DNA of 64,000 nt from Sulfopaludibacter sp963835555. GTDB taxonomy: Bacteria > Acidobacteriota > Terriglobia > Bryobacterales > Bryobacteraceae. Under the pieces are notes generated by a model. The model saw nothing but the letters and a program-made list of their open reading frames with translations. It did no database searches and was not told the DNA's origin. Shown one piece after another: positions 9,191 through 17,594 of this stretch (position 1 is its first letter; each line of letters starts with the position of its first letter). The position numbers were made by a program, and so were the translations under genes. The stretch covers positions 434,001-498,000 of the forward strand of contig CAWIGC010000035.1 of the NCBI GenBank assembly GCA_963835555.1, read 5' to 3'.

Positions 9191-10389
9191 TGGTTCACCT
9201 CGCTTGAGTTCAGGTTCTCGAATATTCCGGCGGCGCCCATGCCGCCGCCTACGCACATGGTTACGATGCCATACCTGGCGCCGCGCCGCATCATTTCCTG
9301 CAGCAGGGTCGCGGTCAACTTGGCGCCGGTGCAGCCCAGGGGATGTCCCAGGGCGATGGCGCCGCCATTCACATTCACCTTGGCGGAGTCGATGCCCAGG
9401 GTCTTGATGACGGCCAGGGCCTGCGCGGCGAAGGCCTCGTTCAATTCGATCAGGTCGATGTCATCCAGCGTCAGGCCGGCCATGCTTGAGCGCTTTGGGA
9501 ATGGCGTACACCGGTCCCACGCCCATCTCTTCGGGCAGGCATCCGGCGTAAGCGAAGGCCGCCAGGCGGGCCAGAGGCGCGATCCCCAGGGCTGCGGCGC
9601 GCTCCGCCGACATGACTACCGCCGCTGCCGCTCCGTCCGACATCTGCGACGAATTGCCGGCGGTCACGGTGCCTTTGGCATGGAAGGCCGGCTTCAGTTT
9701 GGCCAGCGCATCGAGCGAAGTATCGGCGCGCGGTCCTTCGTCGGCGCGGAAATCCATCTCGGTCTGTGCGGATCTTCGACTTGGCATCGGGCGCGGAGAA
9801 GGTGACCGGCACCGGCACAATCTCGCAGCCGAACTTGCCCGCGGCCTGCGCCGCGAGGGCTTTCCGGTGGCTGGCCAGGGCGAACTCGTCGGCCTGTTCG
9901 CGCGTGATGCCGTAGTGCGTGGCCACGCGCTCGGCGGTGAGCCCCATGGCCAGGTAGGAATCGGGATAGTGTTCTTCAAGCCAGGGATTGATGGAGATTT
10001 TATTGCCGCCCATGGGAATCATGGACATGGATTCGGTGCCGCCGGCGACAATCACTTCGGCGCCGCCGCCGCGGATGCGCTCGCTGGCCAGGGCGATGGC
10101 TTGCAGGCCGCAGGCGCAGTAGCGATTGATGGTCATGGCGGCCGATTCGATGGGCATGCCGGCGCGCAGCGATGCGATGCGCGCCACATTCATGCCCTGC
10201 TCGCCTTCCGGCATGGCGCAGCCCAGGATCACGTCTTCGACTTCCTGCGCGGCAGGGCGGGGACGCGCTCCAGCGCGCCTTGAATGGCAATGGCCGCCGA
10301 GATCGTCCGGCCGGGTGGCGCGCAGGGTTCCTTTGGGCGCCTTGCCTACCGGCAGTCCGCACGGAACTGACAATCACTGCTTCTCTCAT
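9151..10389 (-). pseudogene. fadA: Acetyl-CoA acyltransferase (thiolase), several frame breaks
   Basis: The last beta-oxidation step, thiolytic release of acetyl-CoA. Pieces in three frames together give a full thiolase: start MREAVIVSSVRT, nucleophile Cys in INRYCACGLQAI, NEAFAAQALAVI, GHPLGCTGAKL with the catalytic His, and MCVGGGMGAAGIFENL with the second Cys. I place breaks near 10357, 10296, 10255, 9773 and 9483; four of the five are repaired by removing one base. No in-frame nonsense substitutions are seen within segments, so this may be uncorrected sequence error rather than decay. ATG 10389 has GAGGG upstream. The last frame runs 40 bases into fadE. Confidence 0.75.
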
Positions 10390-10414
10390 AATGACCCTCG
10401 TTTACTCACAAGAA

Positions 10415-10438
10415 GGGGCCGGCCGGGAGGCCTGCCCC
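10415..10438. repeat. Hairpin in fadN-fadA gap, shares core with 15247 element
   Basis: GGGGC-C-GGCC / GGGA loop / GGCC-T-GCCCC, a ten-position stem with one mismatch. The core GGCCGGGAGGCC is the same as in the palindrome at 15247-15266. It lies in the 52-base gap between fadN and fadA, so it could stabilise or attenuate the operon transcript. There is no T tract. Confidence 0.45.
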
Positions 10439-10441
10439 CTA

Positions 10442-12800
10442 CTAGTTCCTCAGCGGCTTCCCGTTCTTCAACGTGAACGCAATGCGCTCCTGGGTTTTCT
10501 TTTCTCCGCACAGAGAGAGGAAGCCTTCCCGTTCCAGATCCAACAGATACTGCTCGCTGACCGGGGTCCCCGGTGTGACTTTGCCGCCGCACAGGACGTG
10601 GGCCACGCGTTGGCCACCTTGGCATCGTGATCGCTGATGTATTCGCCTTCGCGCATGGTGCGGACTCCCAGTCGGAGCGTGGCCAGCATGCTGTCGCCGG
10701 GCGCGGGAATATCGGTGCGCGGCAGGGGCGGAGCGTATCCCGAATCGACCAGATCGCGGGCCACGTTCGCGGGCATCGTGCAACAGCCGCTCGCGGTTCA
10801 TGGTGACGCGGTCGGCCGGCGAGAGAAAGCCCAGACCGGCGGGCCTCGGCGGCCGAAGTGGAAACTTTCGCCATGGCGATGGAGCGAAAGCATGCTCGAG
10901 GCTGGGTCGCCGCGGTCCTGACGCCGGCACTCCACGGCTTTCAGGGTCATTTCCTTGCAGCCGCCGCCGGCGGGCAGCAGGCCCACGCCGGTCTCCACCA
11001 GGCCCATGTACAACTCCGCGTGGACCTGCCTCCGGGCGCCGTGCAGCGCGATCTCCGCGCCGCCGCCGAAGCAGAATCCGAACGGCGCCACCACCACCGG
11101 ACGCGGGCAGAACTTGATGGACGAGGTCATGCGCTGGAACGCGCGGATCATCAGTTCCACCTCGTCCCATTCGTCTTCCTGGATGGCTCAGCAGCAGTTG
11201 CATCAGGTTGGCGCCGACGGAAAAATTGCCGGTATCGGCGCTCACCACGAAGGCGGAGAAGTTTCTTCACGGCATCGCCATCCGGGCGCAGTGTCTCGGT
11301 CACCATGCGCACCATGTCCTCGCCGATGGCCGTCTTTACCGAGTGCAGTTCCACGCAGCCGACACCGTCGCCGATATCGATGAGCGACGCGCCGGGGTTG
11401 TGCCGCACCACGCCGTTAGACGCGCGGTAGCGGGCGATGCGCGCGATGCCTTCGACTTCGGGAATGGCCTGATAAGTGGCTTTGGCGGGATTGTAGGTGG
11501 CGGCGCCGCAATCGCCGTACCAGTTCTCGCCGGCCTCGAGCATCTGTTCCGCCACGGGGCTCACCGGCTCGCCGGCGGCCTTCATGCGCGCCACGGTCTG
11601 CCGCACGCCGGCGGCATCCCAGAGTTGGAACGGGCCCATCTCCCAGTTGAATCCGGCGCACATGGCGCGGTCCACGCTGCCGGCGTCGTCGGCGATTTCG
11701 GGCAGACAATCGGCGGCATAGTTCCAGAGCGCCGAGAGCAGGCGCCAGTGGAAGCGGGCGGCTTTGTCTTTGCGGGTATCGCCGCTCAGCAACTGCACCA
11801 GGCGGTCGCGCAGCTTCTCGGCGTTGCGCGCCATTTCGAGCGAAGGAAACTTGGGGCGGGTGGCGGGACGATACTCCACCACTTTCCAATCCAGCGCCAG
11901 GCGCACTTCATTGCCGGCGGCGTCCTTTTCCTTCTTATAGAAGCCCTGACGAGTCTTGTCGCCCAGCCAGCGGCGCTCCAGCATGGTTTTCACAAAATCC
12001 GGCAAGGCCATGCGTCCATCGCCGGACTGCGAGCGTGGAAAGTTGGCGGCCACGTGCGCCAGCACATCCAGGCCCACCAGGTCCGCCAGGCGGAAGGTTC
12101 CGGCGCGCGGCCAGCCGATGGCGGTGCCGGTGAGCACGTCCACCTCTTCGATGGTCAGGTCTTCGGCCTGCATCAGGCGAAGCGCCTCCAGCATGATGAA
12201 AACGCCGATGCGGTTGGCGATGAAGTTGGGTGTGTCGCGGGCGAAGACCACTTCCTTGCCCAGGCGCAGATCGGCGAAGTGCGCGACGCCAGCGAGTGCC
12301 GACGGATCGGTTTCGGGCGTGGCGATGATCTCCACCAGGCGCATATAGCGGGGCGGATTGAAGAAGTGCGTGCCGAACCAGCGGCGGCGCAAATCGCCGG
12401 GCATTCCGACGGCGATGGAAGCCACCGGAAGACCGCTGGTGTTGGTGGTCAGGATGGCGTCGCTTTTCAGGTGGGGCGCGACGCGCGCCAGCAGGTCCTG
12501 TTTGATGGCCAGGTTTTCGGTGACGGCTTCGATCACCCAATCGCAGTCTTTCAGCAGCGGCAGATGATCGTCGAAGTTGCCCACGGCGATGCGTCCGGCG
12601 AGCGCGGGCTCATAGAATGCGGCCGGTTTGGACTTCTTCAAAGCCTCCAGCGCTTGCGCCGCTATGCCGCTGCGCGCCGCGCCTTCCTGCGGAATATCCA
12701 GCAGCACCACCGGCAGGCCGGCATTGGCCAGGTGGGCGGCGATGCGCGAGCCCATGGTGCCCGCGCCCAACACGGCTGCCTTACGGATCAGCGGGGTCAT
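10442..12800 (-). pseudogene. fadN: 3-hydroxyacyl-CoA dehydrogenase / enoyl-CoA hydratase (FadN type), C-terminal third frame-broken
   Basis: A bifunctional beta-oxidation enzyme of about 785 residues. The order is dehydrogenase first and hydratase/isomerase last, as in Bacillus FadN and opposite to FadB/FadJ. Residues 12-17 are the NAD Rossmann motif GAGTMG; HFFNPPRYMRLVEII and ANRIGVFIMLEAL are typical of the dehydrogenase. The first ~510 residues are one intact frame. The hydratase part (SADTGNFSVGANL, PRPVVVAPFGFCFGGGAEI, GLVETGVGLLPAGGGCKEM) and the tail (TPGTPVSEQYLLDLEREGFL) lie in alternating frames with breaks near 11265, 11185, 10925, 10850, 10770 and 10620. It starts in an ATGA overlap with the TetR gene. 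Confidence 0.82.
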
Positions 12801-13477
12801 TTCACAACTCCTTTTTTGATATTGGCGGCGCAGGCGGCCGGGCCCGGGTTGCGGTTCACCAGCCCCTGCGTCAGGGTGCGCGCGAACTGAGTGGCGATCT
12901 CTTCGGCGGGCAGCGGCCCGTCGGGTTCATACCACCGGCAGATCCAGTTGACCGCGCCGGCAATGGAGAACGCCGCGATTTTCGGATCGCACGGAACGAT
13001 GGAGCCGTCGTCGATTCCCTCCTGCACGAAGGAACGCAGGCGCCGGTCGATCTTGCGCTTGTAATTGCGAACTTCGGCCAGGGCTTCGCTGGAAAGGTCG
13101 CCATCGTCGAGGCGCATCACACAGCGCCCGAAATTCACCGTCATTACATTGGCGTAGGAATAAATGAAGGCTTCCACCTTTTCGAGCCCGGTGCCGCAGT
13201 GGGTGGCGATATCGTTCAGGATTTCGTCGATCAGCCCGCAGCCCAGGCGGTAGCACGCCAGCAGGATTTCCTCTTTGTTGCGGAAATAATGATACAGCGC
13301 CGGCTTGGTGATGTTCAGACGATCCGCCACGTCGTTCAAAGAGGTGCGTCCGTAGCTTTTTTCGAGGAACAACTGCGCGGCTGTCTGGAGCACTGCCTCG
13401 CGTTTGGTGCCTGGATCGCGGCGGCGGCTGGAAAAAGCCTTCCAGTGAGATTCCGTACGGGATGCAGGCTTGGCCAT
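12797..13477 (-). CDS. TetR-family regulator of the fad operon
   Basis: 226 residues. The N-terminal helix-turn-helix lies at about 25-70 (AAQLFLEKSYGRTSLNDVADRLNI followed by TKPALYHYFRNKEEIL), the standard TetR recognition unit. The C-terminal ligand domain is of the type found beside beta-oxidation genes in many phyla (FadR of Bacillus, PsrA-like); acyl-CoA is the likely inducer, by analogy. It is the first gene of the fad operon and overlaps fadN by four bases (ATGA). A perfect inverted repeat in the divergent promoter region is its probable operator, giving autoregulation. Residue order is complete with no frame break. Confidence 0.88.
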   Translation of the reverse strand: MAKPASRTESHWKAFSSRRRDPGTKREAVLQTAAQLFLEKSYGRTSLNDVADRLNITKPALYHYFRNKEEILLACYRLGCGLIDEILNDIATHCGTGLEKVEAFIYSYANVMTVNFGRCVMRLDDGDLSSEALAEVRNYKRKIDRRLRSFVQEGIDDGSIVPCDPKIAAFSIAGAVNWICRWYEPDGPLPAEEIATQFARTLTQGLVNRNPGPAACAANIKKGVVK

Positions 13478-13497
13478 GGTGGTGAGTACGATCAGGA

Positions 13498-13551
13498 TTG
13501 ACTTCGGTAGTCGCTCCTGATATCTTACTCACCGGTAAGATAAAACGTCAA
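13498..13551. promoter_or_regulatory. Divergent promoters with TetR operator overlapping both -10 boxes
   Basis: Positions 13521-13542 form a perfect inverted repeat, TATCTTAC - 6 bases - GTAAGATA. On the plus strand TTGACT (13498-13503), a 17-base spacer and TATCTT (13521-13526) form a sigma70-like promoter for the acyl-CoA synthetase. On the minus strand TTGACG (13551-13546), an 18-base spacer and TAAGAT (13527-13522) serve the TetR-fad operon. Both -10 boxes lie inside the repeat, so one bound dimer would block both directions. Confidence 0.7.
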
Positions 13552-13563
13552 GAGGCTTGCGAC

Positions 13564-15246
13564 GTGCGCAAATACTCTGAAGAAGATCTTCCCCTGCAAT
13601 GGATGTACCGGTGCGAAACCCTACGGGCCGGCAGCATCTTCCTGACTCAACCCTACGACGGGGGGAAAGTCAAAGAATGGACATGGGCACAGGCCGCCGG
13701 TGAAGTCCGGCGGATGGCCGCATACCTGAAGGCACAGAACTGGGAGCCGGGGTCGCGGGTCGCTATCCTCTCCCGCAACTGTGCCTGGTGGATCATGGCC
13801 GACCTTGCCATCTGGATGGCCGGGCATGTCACCGTTCCCGTCTACCCGTCGCTCAAAGCGCAAACCATTCGCCAGATCCTGGAGCATAGCGACTCCAAAG
13901 CCTGTTTTCTGGGCGCCACCGACGACAAAGAAATTGCCGCCGCGGCTATGCCTGCGGGCATCGCTACAATTGGATTTCCAACCGAAATGGCCGGGGTATA
14001 TCCCACTTGGGATGACCTGATCGGCAGCCGCCCTCCCCTGGACGGCTGTCCCGTACGTTCGGGAAAAGACCTGGCCACCATCATCTACACTTCGGGCACA
14101 ACCGGAATGCCCAAAGGCGTCAAACATTGCTTCGCGGCTTTGAGCCACGACGCCATGTCGTTGTGCGAACTGCTGCATCTGACCGCCGAAGAGCGCGTGC
14201 TCTCCTACCTTCCTTTGGCGCACATCGTGGAGCGGGCGGGTTTGGAGTGTACGTCCCTGTTCCTCGGCTGCCATCTGTTTTTCACCGAAAACATCGACAC
14301 GTTCCTGGCCGACCTGAATCGCGCCCGGCCGACCATCTTTATCACCGTGCCCCGTCTTCTGCTGAAGTTCCAGCAGGGCGTGTTCGCCAGGATCCCGAAA
14401 GAGAAACTGGATCGCCTGCTGCGCATTCCCATTCTCAATCGCTCCGTCAAAAAGCGCATTCTGCGCAAACTCGGCCTGCTGACCGTGAAGCATGCCGCGT
14501 GCGGAGCGGCGCCCCTGTCTCCCGAAATCCTCATGTGGTATCGCAACGTGGGGCTGAACCTTTCGGAAGGCTACGGCATGACCGAAACGCTGATTACGCA
14601 CCTTCCGGCTGTGGGTACGGTCCGGCCAGGTTACGTGGGCCGCGCCCTGGAGGGTGTGGAAACGTCCATCGGCGAAAACGACGAGTTGTTGGTTCGCAGC
14701 CCGATGAACCTGTTGGGGTACCACAAGGATTTTGCAGGTACGGCCGCCTCTTTCACCGCCGACGGATTTTTCCGTACCGGCGATGTAGCGCATATCGATG
14801 TGGACGGGCAATTGCGCATCATCGGCCGGATCAAAGAGCAGTTCAAGACGAGCAAGGGCAAGTACGTGGCCCCGGCTCCCATCGAAAGCCAGTTGTGTTC
14901 GCATCCCGACGTGGAGGCCTGCTGTCTGATGGGCGCGGGACTGCCCAGCCCCTTCGCCGTGCTGGTGCTGAACGAAGAAGCCCGCAAGCGTTGCGCCGCG
15001 GACGCGCAGCGCGCGGCGCTGGAAGAATCGCTGAAAGAGCGGATGGACCTGATGAACAGCGATCTGGATCCGCACGAGCGGGTGAAATTTCTGGCCGTCG
15101 TGCAAGGTCCGTGGACCATCGGCAACGGCGTGATGACGCCTACTCTCAAGATCAAACGCAACGTGGTGGAGGGCCGCTATCAGTCTTTTGTGGACGATTG
15201 GTTCGTGCAGCAGCGGCCGGTGGTGTGGGAGCAAACGGCGAACTAG
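13564..15246 (+). CDS. Long-chain acyl-CoA synthetase (AMP-forming)
   Basis: It activates fatty acids to acyl-CoA with ATP, feeding the divergent beta-oxidation operon. 560 residues with ANL-superfamily motifs: A3 loop IIYTSGTTGMPKGVK, A5 EGYGMTET, A7/A8 FFRTGDVAHIDVDGQLRIIGR followed by IKEQFKTSKGKYVAP. The FKTSKGKYVAP form is typical of eukaryote-like long-chain FAA/ACSL enzymes and their bacterial relatives. I chose the GTG at 13564 because AAGAGG lies eight bases before it and because any earlier in-frame start would place the promoter and operator inside the gene. No transmembrane segment. Control by the TetR protein is inferred from the shared operator. Confidence 0.9.
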   Translation: MRKYSEEDLPLQWMYRCETLRAGSIFLTQPYDGGKVKEWTWAQAAGEVRRMAAYLKAQNWEPGSRVAILSRNCAWWIMADLAIWMAGHVTVPVYPSLKAQTIRQILEHSDSKACFLGATDDKEIAAAAMPAGIATIGFPTEMAGVYPTWDDLIGSRPPLDGCPVRSGKDLATIIYTSGTTGMPKGVKHCFAALSHDAMSLCELLHLTAEERVLSYLPLAHIVERAGLECTSLFLGCHLFFTENIDTFLADLNRARPTIFITVPRLLLKFQQGVFARIPKEKLDRLLRIPILNRSVKKRILRKLGLLTVKHAACGAAPLSPEILMWYRNVGLNLSEGYGMTETLITHLPAVGTVRPGYVGRALEGVETSIGENDELLVRSPMNLLGYHKDFAGTAASFTADGFFRTGDVAHIDVDGQLRIIGRIKEQFKTSKGKYVAPAPIESQLCSHPDVEACCLMGAGLPSPFAVLVLNEEARKRCAADAQRAALEESLKERMDLMNSDLDPHERVKFLAVVQGPWTIGNGVMTPTLKIKRNVVEGRYQSFVDDWFVQQRPVVWEQTAN

Positions 15247-15266
15247 GACAGGCCGGGAGGCCTGTC
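15247..15266. terminator. Bidirectional palindrome between convergent genes
   Basis: GACAGGCC - GGGA - GGCCTGTC, a perfect eight-base-pair stem that fills the entire gap between the synthetase stop codon and the GH172 stop codon. It has no T tract on either strand. Position suggests a bidirectional terminator or 3'-end stabiliser; the same core occurs at 10415-10438, so it may instead be a dispersed palindromic repeat. Confidence 0.5.
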
Positions 15267-17192
15267 TTACCGGGCGCCGGTGATGCGGCGGATTGCCGTG
15301 GCGGCTGTGAAACGGACGCGCGGCACGGTTTCCATTCGATGCAGAATCGGAATCGCCGGAGCGGCGGCGGGGCCGATTGCGCCTAAGGCCAGGGCCAGGC
15401 TGCGCTGCACGTGTACGTGTTCCTGGGGGTTGCGCGCGGCGGCCATGAGCGCGTCCAGTACGGCCACGGCGCCTTTGCCTTGCCGCGCGATGGCATCCGC
15501 CGCGGTCATGCGCACACCGGTGTCCGCGTCGCGCAGCGCCGCGGCCAGAGCGGGAAGAGCCGGCGCCGCGGTGGGTCCCATGTCCCGCAGGGCCAGCGCG
15601 GCCATACCGCGCAGCACCGGATCGGGATCGCCGAGCGTGCGGGTGAGTCCGGCCAGATCGGTAGGAACGCGCGGCGGCTGCACGGTGTCCGGGGCGCCGA
15701 TTCGCGCCAGGACGAAGGCGCCGATCCCCAGGTTGTAGCCGGAGGAGCGCGCGTCCTTGCCGGTGCAGAGGAAGGCCAGAGTGTGGCGTCCCGCCGCCAG
15801 TTTCTTCCAGCCCAGCAGGTGGTCCGCGGCCACGTATAGCTCGGGCCCCCAGGTGCGCATCAGGGGTCCGGCGCCGGTGTTGGCGCCCGGTTCATGCTCC
15901 AGCTCGCCTTCGGGCTCGAGCGGCGCGCCGTCCAGTTGCACGCGGTAATCGCCGTAGTCCGGGGCGTGCGCCGCCTGCGCCACGATTTCATAGAAGGCAT
16001 CGGCGGGCACGTCCAGCGGCAGTTCGATGCGCGATCCCGCCCCGGCGGCGCGGAAGAACAGCAGGTCGTTGCCCCAGAAGACCTCGCGCTGCACTTCGGG
16101 CTTGCCGCCTTCCGCCTTCGCCAGGCCGATCAGCGATGCGGCATCGGTCTGACGCGCGTTGCCGTGCGGCAGGCGCGCCGATCCGTACGGGGGCTCGGGC
16201 AGGCCCTGCGCGATTCCCTCCTGATACCAGAAGGCCACCGAAGAGAATATGTCGGGGCGCTCTTCGAAGGCGGAGCGGACCGAGCCATCGGCATTGTAGG
16301 TCCAGCCGGCGTGTTCGAATTCGAAGCGCAGGCTGTGCTGAAAGGGAATGGGGTCGCGAAGGTGCCAGCGGTAGGCGGTCATGCGCGCGCCCGGTCCGGT
16401 GCCTTCGGCCACCGGCACGCCCCAGTACGGACCCTCGCTCAGGCGCAGGCTCCAGGCGTCGTTGAAGTAGTCCTCGGTGCCGGTGCCCTGAATGCCGGCC
16501 TGGGTCTCGCCATCCACGTAGAACAGGTCGTCGCCTTCGCCGAACCAGCCGGGCTGCGTCTGAATCACGTTCAGGACAGTTCCCACATACTGGCCGCGTC
16601 CCTGCACGGAAAGCACCAGGTAGGGGCGGCCGGCCTGAGCGGGAATCTCCTGCCGGTACCAGGCGTGGAAGTAGCCGGTGTCTTTGGGCAGCTCTTTGCG
16701 CTTCTGCCAGTCCACGTGATAGTAGAGGTTGGAGAGGCGCACGCGGCCCTCGTTGGCGATGGTGATCTTGCAGGCGCGGCGGAACGGCATGGGCCAGTAC
16801 GAATTGCGCGAACGGCCTTCGGAGCCATCCACGATCATCAGCGATTGAACCGGCCGCTCGTAGCCGTGGCCGACGCCGAAGAAATCGCCCACCGGGACAT
16901 CCACGCTCGGCGTCGCGCTGCCGTCGTAATACACGCGCAGGCGCAGCAGGCGGGGCCAGCCGTACTCACTGGCGGCGATGGTGAGCCAGATATGAGTCAC
17001 CACGCCGGGCCCTTGCAGGTCGGCCAGCACGACGGTCTCGCCGGGGATGGGGCGCAGGCTGTCATCATTGCTGGTGGGGTCGGGGTTATTGCTGGAAGAG
17101 CGATAGGCGCGGAAGTCTTTCAGCCGGGCCAGGTCCAGCGGATCCTGGGCGGCGGCACTCAGACCCAGAAGCAGAAGGGCAATCAGTTTCAC
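15267..17192 (-). CDS. Exported DUF2961/GH172 glycoside hydrolase with C-terminal HEAT repeats
   Basis: 642 residues starting at a GTG (17192) with GGAGG at ideal spacing; upstream in-frame codons are not needed. Signal peptide MKLIALLLLGLSAAA. The DUF2961 core covers about 25-480 and contains EGDDLFYVDGE (Glu219) and GTGTEDYFNDAW (Glu240). Their 21-residue spacing equals that of the catalytic glutamate pair I recall for characterised GH172 enzymes. GH172 members act on fructofuranose or arabinofuranose linkages; which applies here is open. After about 520 come HEAT/PBS-lyase-like repeats (ALALRDMGPTAAPALPALAAAL and similar), an unusual addition. It is transcribed divergently from the PadR gene. 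Confidence 0.85.
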   Translation of the reverse strand: MKLIALLLLGLSAAAQDPLDLARLKDFRAYRSSSNNPDPTSNDDSLRPIPGETVVLADLQGPGVVTHIWLTIAASEYGWPRLLRLRVYYDGSATPSVDVPVGDFFGVGHGYERPVQSLMIVDGSEGRSRNSYWPMPFRRACKITIANEGRVRLSNLYYHVDWQKRKELPKDTGYFHAWYRQEIPAQAGRPYLVLSVQGRGQYVGTVLNVIQTQPGWFGEGDDLFYVDGETQAGIQGTGTEDYFNDAWSLRLSEGPYWGVPVAEGTGPGARMTAYRWHLRDPIPFQHSLRFEFEHAGWTYNADGSVRSAFEERPDIFSSVAFWYQEGIAQGLPEPPYGSARLPHGNARQTDAASLIGLAKAEGGKPEVQREVFWGNDLLFFRAAGAGSRIELPLDVPADAFYEIVAQAAHAPDYGDYRVQLDGAPLEPEGELEHEPGANTGAGPLMRTWGPELYVAADHLLGWKKLAAGRHTLAFLCTGKDARSSGYNLGIGAFVLARIGAPDTVQPPRVPTDLAGLTRTLGDPDPVLRGMAALALRDMGPTAAPALPALAAALRDADTGVRMTAADAIARQGKGAVAVLDALMAAARNPQEHVHVQRSLALALGAIGPAAAPAIPILHRMETVPRVRFTAATAIRRITGAR

Positions 17193-17239
17193 GCAGGTCC
17201 TCCGGTCTTGCATTGTACAAGCGGGGCTACAGATTGCCC

Positions 17240-17268
17240 TTGTGTGTAGATTTCTACATAGGTATAAT
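17240..17268 (+). promoter_or_regulatory. PadR promoter with inverted repeat; leaderless start
   Basis: TTGTGT (17240-17245), 17-base spacer, TATAAT (17263-17268). An inverted repeat TGTAG-ATTT-CTACA (17245-17258) sits between the two boxes, a natural place for the PadR protein to autoregulate. The ATG at 17277 lies eight bases after the -10 and has no Shine-Dalgarno, so the mRNA is probably leaderless. Confidence 0.6.
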
Positions 17269-17276
17269 TCCAATCG

Positions 17277-17594
17277 ATGGCGGACAGCCCCCGGCTCTCT
17301 CACACGACGGCGATGATCCTGCAGACTATCGGCGCCGGCTATGTTTATGGCTATACGGTGATGGAGATGACGGGGCTGGCCAGCGGAACGGTGTACCCCG
17401 CGCTGCGCCGGCTGGAACGCGACCGGTGGATTCGCTCGCAATGGGAGCGTCAGTCGATCGCGGACGCGGCGCTGCGCCCACCGCGCAAGTATTACCGGAT
17501 CACGCGGTCCGGGGAGGCGGCGGTGGAGGCCTCACGGAAGCGCTATCCGCTGCTGGCAAAACTGACCCCCATAGAGGAGGCTCCGGACACATGA
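17277..17594 (+). CDS. PadR-family transcriptional regulator
   Basis: 105 residues forming one winged helix-turn-helix of the PadR type: LSHTTAMILQTIGAGYVYGYTVMEMTGLASGTVYPALRRLERDRWI, then a wing around RPPRKYYRITRSGEAAV. It is the short PadR form with only the DNA-binding domain plus a short dimerisation helix. In Acidobacteria such regulators commonly head operons of membrane or transport proteins. Here it overlaps the next gene by four bases (ATGA), so regulator and membrane proteins are translated as a unit. The ligand is unknown. Confidence 0.88.
   Translation: MADSPRLSHTTAMILQTIGAGYVYGYTVMEMTGLASGTVYPALRRLERDRWIRSQWERQSIADAALRPPRKYYRITRSGEAAVEASRKRYPLLAKLTPIEEAPDT

Noticed and set aside
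11208..12890. 560-residue plus-strand open frame opposite fadN
   Set aside because: Antisense shadow; the complementary strand encodes a canonical 3-hydroxyacyl-CoA dehydrogenase.
13498..13563. Upstream start for the acyl-CoA synthetase at 13498
   Set aside because: It would put the promoter and operator in the coding region; GTG 13564 has a Shine-Dalgarno and fits family length.
17213..17590. Longer version of the PadR-operon membrane protein starting at 17213
   Set aside because: Runs out of frame through the PadR gene; ATG 17591 in the ATGA overlap is the natural start.
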